Notes under the pieces: model-generated
What the model was told of the DNA's origin: nothing
Seen by the model: the letters and a program-made list of their open reading frames with translations, nothing else
The model's database searches: none
Part shown: positions 1 to 15,423 of the stretch, piece by piece
Position numbering within the stretch: the first letter of the stretch is position 1
Layout: each line of letters starts with the position of its first letter
Translations under genes and position numbers: made by a program
Assembly (NCBI GenBank): GCA_024449915.1
Contig: JAMZAV010000317.1
Span: 69,501-133,500, forward strand
Length of the DNA stretch: 64,000 nucleotides
Direction: 5' to 3'
From: Sweltsa coloradensis
Taxonomy: Eukaryota > Arthropoda > Insecta > Plecoptera > Chloroperlidae

Positions 1-430
1 CCCCATTTTTGTCGGGAGTCATCTTAAGTCCAAACGAAACCATCACTCCAGTTTATGTAAGCAAAGTTTTTAGGATCAAACTAAACCGTATTTTGCAACT
101 AAGCCATGTACAAGGATAAGATTAACAATTCCGAGTAAGCCAAAAACAATTAGCATCATTGGTGTAACGATGTGGACGTAGTGCGAGAAGAAAAAACGCT
201 CATTTTGGAAATTGTGGTGCTCCCGTGTTCATTTGATTGTGATTACGAACTGTGTCCAGTAGTACACAAAGCTGTAAAACTTGTGTATAACATCAACAGT
301 CACGCGAACCTGTTAATCGACTGGTCACAGGTTCGATATAGCTATTAGCTACACTGGCAAACTTACATAAGATTGTACAAGTTTAAAGAAAAATCAAAGG
401 ATCAAGTTGTGCTCTCTTCAAAAAAGTCGT
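1..430. other. Intergenic DNA, no gene recognised
   Basis: AT-rich sequence with no open frame of note and no repeat that recurs elsewhere in the window. Confidence 0.5.
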
Positions 431-730
431 CGCACCCACTTAACTGTCCTCGCACCCTCTTAACTGTCCTCGCACCCTCTTAACTGTCCTCGCACCCTCT
501 TAACTGTCCTCACACCCTCTTAACTGTCCTCGCACCCTCTTAACTGTCCTCGCACCCTCTTAACTGTCCTCACACCCTCTTAACTGTCCTCGCACCCTCT
601 TAACTGTCCTCGCACCCTCTTAACTGTCCTCGCACCCTCTTAACTGTCCTCGCACCCTCTTAACTGTCCTCGCACCCTCTTAACTGTCCTCGCACCCTCT
701 TAACTGTCCTCGCACCCTCTTAACTGTCCC
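431..730. repeat. 20-bp minisatellite, about 15 copies
   Basis: Perfect to near-perfect head-to-tail copies of a 20-base unit (CGCACCCTCTTAACTGTCCT). The first copy has CCACTT in place of CCTCTT, and two internal copies read CACACC. The last unit decays at about 729-734. The very low divergence suggests recent expansion or active homogenisation. No coding role is visible. Confidence 0.97.
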
Positions 731-734
731 GGCA

Positions 735-2456
735 CTAAACTGTATTCACACCCGGCAAATTTCTCTCTGCTCTGGTTCTTACGAATTAAAATATTAATAT
801 TTGAAACGTTATATTTCCTTCCAAACCTTTGGAGTGACTTCATCTTACTTTATTTGCCTTGTTTCTCTTAGACTGCTGAGATTCTACAGATGGGAGAACA
901 TCTCGATCGATTTGATTGAAAAAACAAAGAGACGAGATCAGCCTACCCACTTGGTCTGCGATTTGGTTTATTCAGCTGTTTTCCAACGTGGCTTACAGAG
1001 TAAGTATAAGATATGACATTCCCGTCACATACATTTTATTTTCTTATGAAATGAAAGATAATATCCAAACATGACGTTACTGTCAGTGTAGAAATTCAAA
1101 ACTTTACCCTGTCTTGTTTGTAACTTATTTCATTAATTCAAAGCAAATTCGCAGAACCTGACAAAATGGCCCAGAGTCTTTGATACAAACTCTACTAAAT
1201 ATTTAGTACGTTCTACTTAATTAAGCGAATGCTGCGATAAACTTAATTTAAAATAGCTCTAAGGGTTTCTTTCTTAATTATTCAAATGCCTCTAAGACAG
1301 TTCCACTAGAAGAGAAACCTTGCACGGTTTGGAGAGCTGAAGTCTCTCTAGATGCTATGATCTCACCTATTTACATAACTTTATTATAATTATTTGCGCG
1401 TGTTTCTTACACGAACTGACTTGATAAGTTATAAGTTTTATGTTTAGAGTATTAAGAAATATATTTTTATAAACATACTCGACACAAATTTAGAGTCCCC
1501 TGACTAAATATGATAAATGTCAACAACAATATTCTATGGATTTATGTTCATGTCATTAAAATTGTGAGTTATGAATGTTTGCTCTGGGTTTGGCACATTT
1601 TAGTGCGCCACTGAAACGTATATGGCGGAAAGCAAACATTAATTTTTATTAATTCTAGTGTAAGTATGTTTTACCGCCGGCGCCGGTACAACGGACGTAG
1701 AAATACGTTATATGTTTCTATGGGCAAAAAAAGTTCGTAAGCATAAAGTTCAAAACGAATTGTAAAAAAAAACGAATTTTTGCAGGATTTTATATTAGTA
1801 TTTCGATTAGCCAACTATACTGGATGATATAGACGCGGCTATTATATATTAGCCAAAGAGAAGTAACCATGCTATATTTATTGGTTATAATACTGGATAT
1901 AAAATGTCATTGGCAACGTCAAATTCTCATACCATCAAAATTGTAGCCCTCAAAGCTAATGAGGTTGTCTTGTTCTTAGTAACGTAAACAATACATTTTC
2001 AGTAAATTCAATTTCGAATTTCATCAGAAACCTTCTACTAATGGGCCGTAAGTTACGCTGTGTTTGTTTGTTTACTAAATCATTTGTTCAAACCAAATAA
2101 TATAGACGCTAAATATAGGAAAATAAATAAATGCAATGACCTTGACACATTAGAGATCTTATCAAAGGAGGATAAAGATGTGATTAACTTGTTATGACGA
2201 CGAACAAAATGTTTCCTTGTTGACTGAATACTATATAAAGCAAACGAAATTGGCTTATACTGACGTCCGTTCCAGAAATCTCGGACAACCTATAATATTG
2301 TGTTCGAGGTTTACTTGACAGATATGATAAAGATCACGTCATTGATATTTTCATGTCCAACTGTCTAAGAAACGATCTCTTTTCGAAGAATCGTGAAAAA
2401 GAGTTTTATATACCAAACAACAAGGCTTGTACAAAACAAGCAGCACGTACGTAAAT
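735..2456. other. Intergenic AT-rich DNA
   Basis: No gene recognised. A 71-codon frame at 801-1016 has no recognisable motif, and I treat it as chance. A small GC palindrome (GCCGGCGCCGG-like) occurs near 1675-1690. Confidence 0.5.
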
Positions 2457-2927
2457 AAAGGACAAAAGATTAGTAAGGTTGGACTGATTTAGGTCGCACC
2501 GCCGAAGCTCAAGGACAGGAGATCAGTTAGGTTGGACTGATTTAGGTCGCACCGCCGAAGCTCAAGGACAGGAGATCAGTTAGGTTGGACTGATTTAGGT
2601 CGCACCGCCGAAGCTCAGAGACAGGAGATCAGTTAGGTTGGACTGATTTAGGTCGCACCGCCGAAGCTCAAGGACAGGAGATCAGTTAGGTTGGACTGAT
2701 TTAGGTCGCACCGCTGAAGCTCAAGGACAGGAGATCAGTTAGGTTGGACTGATTTAGGTCGCACCGCTGAAGCTCAAGGACAGGAGATCAGTTAGGTTGG
2801 ACTGATTTAGGTCGCACCGCCGAAGCTCAAGGACAGGAGATCAGTTAGGTTGGACTGATTTAGGTCGCACCGCCGAAGCTCAAGGACAGGAGATCAGTTA
2901 GGTTGGACTGATTTAGGTCGCACCGCC
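2457..2927. repeat. 53-bp minisatellite, about 9 copies
   Basis: The phrase GGTTGGACTGATTTAGGTCG recurs every 53 bases, starting at about 2477, 2530, 2583, 2636, 2689, 2742, 2795, 2848 and 2901. Copies differ only by single substitutions, such as GCCGAAG versus GCTGAAG. The first unit is divergent at its left end (GACAAAAGATTAGTAAG). Confidence 0.96.
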
Positions 2928-3420
2928 ATCCCACGTCCTATTCGATATCATATTTTACAAGGAAATCTTGACACAGCCAATAAAAATTACGTATGGATCG
3001 CAAAGATTGGGGAAGCTTCCTCCAGTTTACGATACTCGTAAGGTTTTTTGTTTCATATTTTTTTTCGATTTCAATTCAAAGTTTTACGTTTTTTATCATG
3101 ACTTCGCAGATTTCTCAAAATAAATTGGGCGAAGAACTTTTTACTAGATCTAAGGATCAGACGGTTGGCTGTGGTTCGTCCGCCTTGCTCAATGCTCACT
3201 ACGCGAGTATTGTGTGGAATCTAATGCTAGTAACTTTCAAAGCGTTTAGTTCCACTTGGCAAGAAAAGTGGAGTATTCGGCAACAAGTAGACTAAAACAA
3301 ACATACACAAATGATTATACTCCGTGCAGCAACATTTTGAGGTAAAATTAATAAATGCACCTTTACATCAAGTCAGTGAACATACGAGCTCTGCAAAGAA
3401 CAAGGCCAAGATGCCGACCA
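2928..3420. other. Intergenic DNA with an unremarkable open frame
   Basis: An ORF of 100 codons at 2993-3295 (plus) has a hydrophobic stretch in its first third, but no motif or family resemblance that I recognise. It begins right after the 53-bp array. I do not call it a gene. Confidence 0.35.
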
Positions 3421-3449
3421 TCTAGCAACATGTGTTTCCCTGATGATGA

Positions 3450-3530
3450 AGAAGAAGAAGAAGATAGATAGATAGATAGATAAGGGTCTTTATTGTAAGG
3501 CGGGATTAAGGCTAGTGAAGCCTTATCTTC
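3450..3530 (-). repeat. Microsatellite plus probable 3' end of a retroelement
   Basis: A run of GAA triplets is followed by GATA repeats (3467-3482), then by AGGGTCTTTATTGTAAGGCG and a small inverted repeat (AAGGCTAGTGAAGCCTT). Simple-repeat tail plus hairpin, read on the minus strand, resembles the 3' ends of the SINE-like copies elsewhere in the window. Assignment is by layout only. Confidence 0.4.
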
Positions 3531-3899
3531 CATCCAACCTAATACAACTAATAATAATAATACAAATGATAATGAAGGCTTATGAAAATTATAGATAATT
3601 TGAACACAAAGTAATTGGCCTGATGAAAATTACACATAATTAACTAAAAACATAAACATTTGAAATTATGATAAACAATTTACACAATTTAGCTATCATT
3701 TCATTCTCCGCATTCATCCATCGCTTTCATACAGTTTCATTACAGTAACAAAGAAGGCGTCCTCGTAAAGTAAATAGAGTAACACAGGTAACCGAGCATA
3801 TTAATACGTAATTTATTTTCATTATTTGGGTTGTTTGGGTTGTTTTGATATCACTTATTGTTTGTACAGTTAAGAATTTGAATAATAGGAAGTAGTAGG

Positions 3900-6765
<2,866 letters not shown>

Positions 6766-6853
<88 letters not shown>
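6766..6853. repeat. TTA trinucleotide microsatellite
   Basis: An uninterrupted TTA run with a single TTT interruption at about 6810. It generates a spurious poly-isoleucine frame on the minus strand. Confidence 0.97.
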
Positions 6854-9306
6854 ATAACACCAATAAAAACAGAAATATCATCACACATGCGTATGCAGAA
6901 TGCAGCCAAGATTGCTAATAATAAAATCGTAGTTTGACATGTATTATAATATTCAAATTTATTAACATCGTATCTTGCATGATCTCCCTTAAGAATATTT
7001 TTAAAGAAGTTCACTGTCGTTTGCAATCTAATTCAGCGATATCTTGCCGTTCGTTCTGATCGTGAAGTGTCCCCTTAATACTAGAACCGGCGTGTTCGCG
7101 AAACACAACGAGTTACTAAAACAAGTTTCCATTCGATCAATGGTTATTTTCATTCCTTGGGTAATGGACTTTGTAATAGTCTTCAAAGTACTTTAAAATT
7201 AATTAAAACAATCAGCGATTAAACCTCGTGCGTAAACGTCTGCCCTATAAAACGAAACAGGGGGAGATTGGTGTTCGGGCGATGCGTTAGAGTTTGCCAA
7301 ACAATTAACAGCCCACGAGCAACAAACATGTTAATAGACAACATAGCGACCTTCAGAACTATTCAAACAAACATATCCTTTTCTACACCAGTTAATACCA
7401 GCCAAACTTTTCACCAGCACGTTTTGTGGCAATCTCTTTTTGCTTTTTGTACATTACTTTTTCTTGAAAAATGTAATCTTTATTAATTTTGAGGGATGAG
7501 CTGAAAACTTTATTCGTTCTTCGTGCGATTTCACGTGATAATTTTTTTAATTGGTGAAAATCGTGCACGGTAGGACTCTAAATTTTGAAATTGTAGTGAA
7601 TGTTCTGCAAATACAGTATCCATTTATCCGCTATAGAGACTGCCCAAATACAATATTTATTTAAAGATTTTCTTCGTTCGTACGAGAAAACAAATTGGAC
7701 CTTCCGAAACTAGGCATCATCTTCTATTCACATCGTATTAATGCAGCATGTGTTTAGCGTGTGTTTGTGTATATCATAAGTTATTCTGCAGTAAAATGTA
7801 AAGTATTGCGAAGTTATTTTGTATCACAACCAAAAACCAGTTGCTACTTATTGGACAATTTTTTTGTTCAGTTCTGCTATAGATGCATGAATTAAATACA
7901 TATTATAGATGTACAGAAAATAAACAATTAAATGGATGTAAATGGGTAAAAGTGCATTTTATTCAAACCCTGCTTTCACAGCCAAAAGTTATAGATAAAT
8001 AATATACTTTGATGCTCATTTGATAAAAATCCTATTTTTGCATAATAAAAATATTAATAACAATTATATTCAGGTTTGTCTTTTCTTCGCCAGGTGCCTG
8101 ATCTTGTAATTACAGTCTGATACCAGCCGTAACACAGATTGAATTCTGGACTACTTTATAAACCCGCGCACCACGCATGATCTGCTCGCTACCTGGCTAT
8201 TACTAGGTACTAGGTACTTGTTGTCGCCGGAATCTCAAATAAATAAGCATAGAAACGTGACGGTACAAACCGAAAATGTGCGTTCGTACTTCTCGAACTA
8301 CGCCAACATTTTGCTATCGACGACGATAATTTGATATTTTCACTTATAAAGGATGCCAATCCTGATTGGCATATTTTAACTCCATTTGGTAGACAAATTT
8401 GCAATTGTTTACAGACTTTGAGGACACGAAAAGGTCTTTAGAGACGTCCATGATGTGCACACAACGAAACACTAATGCAGCCGAGTCGTTGTGAGAATAG
8501 CGTCGCTCACGGGACGTCGCTGTGAAAGTAGCACCGAAGACGCAACAAGGGAATCTGCTTGACAAAGGGTAATGTTGAGATGGGAAATCGGAAATGGGAC
8601 GAAAATGTTCACGTCTTGGTGGAAAATTAGGCAATTTCCTTCGCGAGGAACTCATATTACAGAAGGTTTTCAAGGAAACAATAGGGAATGTTTCATTTCA
8701 TGTTTCATAATTTAAAACAACGACGTGACTTTCAGACGGTTGGGTACAGTCAGTTACACCCCCAACGTGACACTCGTCCAGATACTCCTACTGTGCCACA
8801 CTCGCCTTCTTTTCTACCATCCCTAATGTGAACTATACTTTTTAGTGCCCTAACTACCTCAACGTCCTAATGCGCCACTCTAATCTAGAGGATGTGGGGA
8901 GGCCAGACCCGTGCTGGCCAGTAGTAGTAGTTTTAGGGCGCTTCAACGGCAAAGATTATTCCAGCAGTGGAGAGAAGAGGGGTTTCCCGTCACTCTCGTT
9001 TTGGTCATCGTCGTCGTAGTCGTCGTCGTAGAGGTCCTCGACGACTGCCAGTGGTCGCCTCTCGTTCCGTGGAGTTATAATATACTTCCCTCCTTACCAA
9101 ATCTTTCCTCTGCACGCGTCTTAAACGATCAGCTGAGGAACGCCATGGGCCAAATTCTACCCTCGGCAAAGACAGGGGAAACCTTGTGATACCTTCTTCA
9201 CAAAATTGATTGCTGTGTTGCCGTAATATGTTTGGCTGCTTCTCGATTGCGAGCACAGTACACATGTCCAACAAAGTTTGGTTCTATTGCACCATCAGTT
9301 AGAACT
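6854..9306. other. Intergenic DNA, possible very degraded coding fragment
   Basis: Mostly featureless. The minus-strand frame at 8344-8673 contains ERRYSHNDSAALVFRCVHI, which loosely recalls the cysteine-rich C-terminal tail of piggyBac transposases, but most cysteines are absent. The overlapping frames at 8911-9274 contain a GTC-rich run and are not recognised. Confidence 0.3.
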
Positions 9307-9891
9307 ACTAAGAAAACGCTAAAGTCCCGTCGCGTTGATGGATGAACTTTTTTGTAAGTTTTTAGTTTGCGTGGGATCTATTTACTTATCAAGTGCCTTT
9401 TGAACGCATTGTTGGTGATTGTTGTCAAGTTTCTATTGTAACTTGTAAATTGTTATTATTATTTTAAACCTAAAAACTCATATTAAAACCTTTATTCTAT
9501 GGTTTCTGGGTAACTTTTCCGATTTTTTCTTTCAAAAAGCAATACATCACCATTACCTTAATGTCCATGTGAAATATGAACGTTGTAGCCCCACCCGTTT
9601 GGTCAGAAACGGCCCAAATGTCACGAAAATATCGCACTAAAAATAGAAAAAAATCGTAAAAGTACGATATTCATGAGAAATATTTCTTCGATTGTACCCA
9701 AAAACAATACACCTCTAAGTTCAGAGATTTCGAAGGTCCCCTCCAATTTTCATCAAGATCGGGTATGTCGTTTGCCTGGTAGAGTTAACAAACAGCAGAA
9801 AAACAAACAAACAAACAAACAAACAAAAAAACACACGAGCTTAATTTTTTGGGGGTCAGTGAAATTGAAATCTTCGCTTCGCTCATCCAAT
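9307..9891 (-). mobile_element. Helitron/Helentron-like non-autonomous element, copy A
   Basis: Read on the minus strand it starts TTGGATGAGCGAAGCGAAG and ends GCGTTTTCTTAG followed by T, matching the other copies here. Near its 3' end it carries the inverted form of its 5' terminus, then the CGCG..GGGAC..AGCG hairpin segment. Internal sequence (ACAACGTTC, GGTCAGAA, GATATTTTCGTG-type motifs) is shared with the copies at 35148, 36382 and 45936. It has no coding capacity. Confidence 0.75.
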
Positions 9892-10720
9892 AACGTATGC
9901 TTATTTCTTGTGCACAGTCTACTTCATTTCAGGCACCGGTTTTTGCAAGTATTTTTCTCATTTCATCCGTTCATCCAGCCACAATATACAGACGTACAGA
10001 GTATAACTTTTTGATTTCATCCAGAATTGTACAAGACTCACATTTTGATTTTCCTCAAGTTGTTCGATGTAATGATATACAGACGCAGTTGAAATATTGC
10101 ACGGTGTTTTGACTATTAATGAAGTGTATTTGTATTGTATTGTATTGTAATTTTTATCAATATCTGATCAAAATCAAACTCATTTAAATTTTACAACTCC
10201 AATTCATAGATCTTTATGTTCTTTTAATAATAATGTATTTTAATAGTCTGTTCTCAGTAGTCTGTATTGTGGGCTCATTTTATCCACACGAAAGTATAAT
10301 TTACAGTAATGGTATTTGTAGCTAGTATTTGAACCCACTGTTATAATAGTAAAATAACTAAATAAGTCTTGAGACTTCCGAGTTCCGAGGCCTCACCAAA
10401 ATCAGAATACCGCCATCACATTCTCCGTTCATCAGTCGGAGCAGACAAAGCCTGGTTAACGGCATCGTTGACTTAAACGTGAATAAAGACAAGTTATCTG
10501 TCTCTTAATATGGGTTCATTATGCGAGAAATTGCTCGTGAAATAACAATGCCGTCGAACGTAGACTTAAAACAATAATTATACAAGGTAATGTTGCTAAT
10601 AGGCAATCTTGCTGCATGGGGGAGTTTTTGTGAATGGAATTTAAGGTTCTCGTTAAATTAATGAGGGATGAATATTGGCGGTGAAGTAGATGAAGTAGTA
10701 GAGATGCATGGAGGTGCACA
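9892..10720. other. Intergenic DNA with a small pentanucleotide repeat
   Basis: Contains a short TATTG run at about 10129-10148. The overlapping 113- and 71-codon frames around 9673-10112 straddle the edge of a transposon copy and are not genes. Confidence 0.45.
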
Positions 10721-10772
10721 CGCACACGCACACGCACACGCACACGCACACGCACACGCACACGCACACCAA
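10717..10772. repeat. CACACG hexanucleotide microsatellite
   Basis: About eight copies of CACACG/CGCACA. The Val-Arg repeat frame on the minus strand is a translation artefact. Confidence 0.95.
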
Positions 10773-10848
10773 CGCACACGCACAGCAGAGAAACAACCTG
10801 GTATTACCCCATGCAATTAAGTTTCAAAGTATTGATGATTGAGACGAT

Positions 10849-10905
10849 AAAAAGGTAAAAATCTTCTCAAATAGCCAAAGTGCATTAATATGAGACGTTA
10901 AGCAA

Positions 10906-10942
<37 letters not shown>

Positions 10943-10952
10943 AAGGTAAAAA
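10849..10952 (+). mobile_element. Severely 5'-truncated retroelement insertion with 13-bp target duplication
   Basis: The body (10862-10939) has TAGCCAA, then ATGAGACGTTAAGCAATATC, then a CAAT tetranucleotide tail. This matches the extreme 3' end of the longer repeats at 19262-19602 and 49121-49449. It is flanked on both sides by AAAAAGGTAAAAA (10849-10861 and 10940-10952). A simple-repeat tail, 5' truncation and a variable-length duplication are hallmarks of target-primed reverse transcription by a non-LTR retrotransposon. Confidence 0.85.
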
Positions 10953-12378
10953 GTTTCAAGATTAGCCCGTGAATTGTATGCGCGCTACGGTACCTGATGT
11001 TTGCAACTGAACGGTTACTTATATATTATATTGTTTATTGAGTTAGTATAGGTAATACTACTTTCTTATTTTTTCAAATGTTCCGTAGCCAAAATTACGT
11101 AACAAACTTTTAAGCTGCACTAGTGAATTATGTGCTTTACACATTTCCTTGGATTGTGCAATTATATAATAGACACGTTTTACTGTTAGCATTGCTGTTT
11201 TCTGTGCCATCAGCTATTCTTATCACAATATCATATCAATCTTTATCTCCATATTTTCTTTCTTTTATAATATGAGATCTTAGTTTAAGTACCTGTGAAA
11301 CTAATTTTGTTTTGTACATTATTACCTTTCTAGTAGGGCCTATTATTATTTTGCATCTACTCTATTATAAACACTGTATATATTATTATTATAATATATA
11401 TTATTATTATTTTTATTATTGTTTATTGAGTGTTTCTTTACACTCACTTTCCAAGAAAATGTCAAGATGATCAATTAAATTATAGAGGTTTCTCGTAGAT
11501 AGTTTCTTTGGTAGCGTTTGCTACAACATTATATAATTATATGTTTATTAAAATATTAAACAGAAAAAGCTGTAAGTCGAGCGCTTAAACTTGCCTCGAA
11601 CTACTTTCAATCAATCCAATTTAATTGTATGTTTGACACCATATACTCTCATTCTTATTTCTCAATCAAACTCACCAAATGATCGTATTTTCCCAGAACG
11701 GTCACCACCAAACTTACCTAAAACAAAGAGAAAAATAATTATACGTCACATACATCACAATATTAAAAGACACAACACATACAATACACTACTCCTATTT
11801 TAAGGACTGTTTTAAAATGGATTTATTCAGCGTTCATAAATGAACGTTTTATGGGGTTATATATACGTCAGAGAAAACAAACGCAAAGATGTGAAAATAT
11901 TTGTGCTTAAATAAGTTTTTTTTTTACGTTAATGCGAAAGCAAGGGATTTAGTCCTCTTAAACAGCTCTCGGACATCTTTTCTTCAATTCAACCACATAT
12001 TAGAATGTCTTATTATTATTGTGTAATAATCTTGTAGATCTGAAAGATATGTCACACACGCGCAACCCAACCGAAATATATTTCCGAGCGAATTTCACTT
12101 CTGAACCCTTGTCACTCTGGGCTCCAACTTAGTATTATTCTGGCTAACCATAAAAACCACAACATAAAATTCATCTCGACTTGCGATTAAATAAAACAAA
12201 AAAGTAACGAAATGTCCAACTTTAATTTAATCCGTAGCAACTCGTCTACATTTGACTCAACATTTTCATAACGCAATGTAAAAAATAATTGTGTAGCTAG
12301 CGTTAAGTTTGATGGCATTTTCCTCCCTGCCCTTGACAGGCCCGATGTGGAGATAGTCGAAATGAACGCGTGGTCGTG
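10953..12378. other. Intergenic AT-rich DNA
   Basis: No gene recognised. TAT/ATT-rich microsatellite-like sequence occurs at about 11380-11420. Confidence 0.45.
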
Positions 12379-12379
12379 T

Positions 12380-12402
12380 GGGGGGTTGTGGGGGGGGGGG
12401 GG
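12380..12402. repeat. Poly-G tract
   Basis: GGGGGGTTGTGG followed by a run of about 13 G. The exact length is prone to sequencing error. Confidence 0.85.
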
Positions 12403-13458
12403 TTAGACCCTCAGTGTGTGCTTTATACTCACGTGTAATTTGAAACTTTCTCCCCGTTATATACGCGCGAGTGTGTGAGCTTTTTTATGGGTCCGATGGT
12501 AGCTTTCCTCTTGGACTTGATGTTAATGGAAACGCAAATGAAATATGATCACAGCGAACGGTTTCAATGTTGGTGTTATTCGTATCCAAGATTTATTCTT
12601 TTAGAGAATGTGTGAGCGCACAACAAGGCATACGGTGTGAATAATTATTATTTCCACATGCTGAATAAAATATCGTTAGGTCTGTGATGAAATAAACTGT
12701 ACTTTGGCGTAAGAAATATTTATAGTTTATTTTCTTTCACTTAATAAATAACATATTAGTCATTAGAAATGTTGTTATGTGAGAAATAAACCTTATAAGC
12801 AACACGTTTAATAACATTTAATGTACTTAACAGATTATTTTAAATCCTAAGTTCTTAAAAAAAAAAACGATAAAATTAAACAATGACCAATAAACTTACA
12901 TTTTCTTGAATACTTCAAATAAATGCTTAATCATTCCAGTCCAACTCAACACTCTCCTGTGTCCCCGTCAACCGTATTATAGACTAGGCCAGTTCGTAAA
13001 AATTTCGAGCTCTGTGGCCCGACGTGTTTCAAGCAGCCAACAAAGAATAATTTGAATAGATTTTTACACTCTGAATCAGAATAACATTTTTGGAAATTGC
13101 TGTTTTACTTCTTATAACCTTAATTAAATCTTAAGGGTTGGTTTTAATCGTCCAGAAGAAATTAAATCACATAATCCACAATATCTTAACACTAAAAACT
13201 ATTCTAATATAATTTTAATTATAAATATAATATATAAATTTAAAACTAACTATTCAGTTATGTTGTTACATTGGTAAAACAAAAGGGGAATTTAGGCATG
13301 TGATCCGATGAAATAATTATTAATTATGTTTGCAGTAGACATGGGTTTATTTGCATATACATATTTTTTGGAACGTCAGAAAAATCATTGGATACAAAAA
13401 TAATATTTCAAACACTTCTTGCATAATTAAATAGGAACCATAACATCGATCATAACTT
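12403..13458. other. Intergenic AT-rich DNA
   Basis: Nothing recognisable beyond short homopolymer and AATA-rich stretches. Confidence 0.45.
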
Positions 13459-13560
13459 CCCATATGGCCCATGGGTGTTGCGTTCTATACCATCTTGTTG
13501 CTGGGTCTCGTTATCACTGCCCATATGGCTGAAGGTGTTGCGTTCGAAACCATCATGTTG
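13459..13560. repeat. 60-bp tandem duplication
   Basis: CCCATATGG..GGTGTTGCGTTC..ACCATC.TGTTG occurs twice at a 60-base offset, starting at 13459 and 13519. The frame starting at 13471 spans it and looks like a signal peptide, but has no family features. Confidence 0.75.
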
Positions 13561-14508
13561 CATATTACAACATATTATCATCTTCAAGATTATCTAATAC
13601 CAAGTTGCAACAGGAACTTTCAGAATCAAAACATTTGCACGTATCAGTGCATCGCAATGTTCTACAACCAGTTTGGCATCCACATGAGATGAGTTTATCC
13701 CAATCTGTGGAATTGCTGGCAGAGACATACTTCTACTTTCTATCCAAATTGTTGTGGACTGAACTGAAGATGCACCTCAAGACAGAAAACTTGAATTTAG
13801 AATAGATTATAACAACATTTGACAAATTTTATACTGTTGTTTTAATTTTGTTTAGCTCTGGATTTTGAATGTTCTTCCAAATCAAAGTTGGGTAATGGCA
13901 ACGCTTAGCATGGAAATGGAGGGTGTTGCTTGTCGGATGCATGCATTCTGTTTTCTTAGTTTTTGCGATTAAGTTGTAACGACTTACATCCACTGTTGCA
14001 ATGCAACTTGCCACTTGGCAAATTATATAATTTGCAGAAGAACCGCTCTACATTTTGATGCTTTTCACTTGCAATTTAATCTTCACCAATTCCATCCAGA
14101 AGATTGTAGGTTGAGTACTTTCAATGATTTCTTCTTCGATTGGACGAATGTAAATTATGTTCTATCACAACCACTAATTGCATTAAAAGCAAGTAATACA
14201 TCTCGTATACATGTCGGAACTTGATGACAAAAGTTTTGGATCGAAATGAAGCAGCGTTTAAATACTTGTTCCGGTCACACGTGGTTTGATTTGATATGTT
14301 TACAATGCGCTACAAGAAGCCTCAGTATCATTAATTAGCCTTTACTACATGGTTATTATATTCATCTTCGAGCGCATGCAGAAAGAGCAGAGTATATTTG
14401 CTCCCCTTCAATCTCCATGACATTTAAGTTGTCGTTATTGAGATCCGCGTTATCGAAATACTTCTGAATCACTAAATGCACCTGCAACAACCACGATCTT
14501 TTCTGTAG

Positions 14509-15268
14509 TTGGATGAGCGTAGCGAGCGAAGCGAAGATTCCATTTCACTAAACTGGAGAAAAAATCCGGAATGTTTTTCTTTTTTCCTTTTTTTTTTGTA
14601 TTTTTGTGTGTTTGTTAACACGATTCCGGCCTTCGAAATCTCTGAACTTACAATTGCCACCGTTTTGAGCGCAATCGAAATTTTGTTTCTTATTAAAAAC
14701 GCTATTATACGATTTTTTCGATTTTTTCAAAATTTCTTCGACTTATAACACCTACATGCTTTATCTGATTGTAACGATTTCATCACAGAACCTTAATTTT
14801 ATGAATTAAGATATTCTTGTGAAATTTGAGCGTAATCGAAAAATTATTTCTCATGAAAATCGTAATTTTACGGGTTTTTTCTTTTTTTACACAATTCTTT
14901 GACTTATAACACCTACATGCTTTATCCGATTGTAATGATTTTTTTACAGAACCTTAATTTCATGAACTTATATATTCGTGTTAAATTTGAGCGCAATCGA
15001 ATAATTATTTCTTATGAAAATTGCAATTTTACGATTTTTTCCTTTTTTAAAATTACGATTTATAAAAAAATTAAGTTAATTTTTTATTTAATTTAATTTA
15101 ATTAAAAAAATTAAGTTAATTTTTTGAAAAATTTAATTTAATTTTAATAAATCTTCGACTCAGTAATGTTCTATTCATCCGACAACAGAAAATCAGCGTA
15201 ACACATGGCAGCTCAATGCACCATATACGCTCATCCAACAACGCGGCGGGACTTAAGCGTTTTCCTAG
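14509..15268 (+). mobile_element. Helitron/Helentron-like non-autonomous element, copy B
   Basis: It begins TTGGATGAGCGTAGCGAGCG and ends GCGTTTTCCTAG followed by T. Inverted GCTCATCCA lies 30-odd bases from the 3' end, followed by an ACGC/GCGT hairpin-forming tail. Internally it has tandem units of about 161 bases (the ACTTATAACACCTACATGC phrase at 14741 and 14902). Insertion into the pseudogene created no extra bases: removal leaves the host frame intact. Lack of target duplication, a 3' hairpin and a terminal CTAG argue for rolling-circle (Helitron group) transposition. A 3-base TAG duplication cannot be excluded at this site alone. Confidence 0.8.
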
Positions 15269-15282
15269 TCATAAAGATTAAG

Positions 15283-15423
15283 CACTGCCTCCTAGATGTT
15301 GCTCGTGGCTCCTCAAGGTCCCCTGTATCTACTCCTAGCGGAGGTCGGCCTGTGCGCGGCAGCGAAGCCTAGCGGAAATCTAGAGGACCTTGGTGGCTCT
15401 TCGAGGAGCCACGAGTGGCAGTG
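15283..15423. mobile_element. 141-bp hAT-type MITE with 8-bp target duplication
   Basis: The ends are CACTGCC and GGCAGTG. Longer internal complementarity (GCTCGTGGCTCCTC against GAGGAGCCACGAG) makes it largely self-complementary. It is flanked by AGATTAAG on both sides (15275-15282, 15424-15431). Eight-base duplications and CA(C/G)TG-type termini are typical of the hAT superfamily. It is far GC-richer than its surroundings and has no coding capacity. Confidence 0.88.

Noticed and set aside
431..730. CRISPR-like array of regularly spaced repeats
   Set aside because: Repeats are directly contiguous with no unique spacers, and the genome is eukaryotic.
8344..8673. piggyBac transposase C-terminal tail
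   Set aside because: Only a loose resemblance (ERRY..ALVFRCVHI); the diagnostic paired cysteines are mostly missing and no transposase core is nearby.
10519..10779. Val-Arg repeat protein
   Set aside because: In-frame reading of the CACACG microsatellite.
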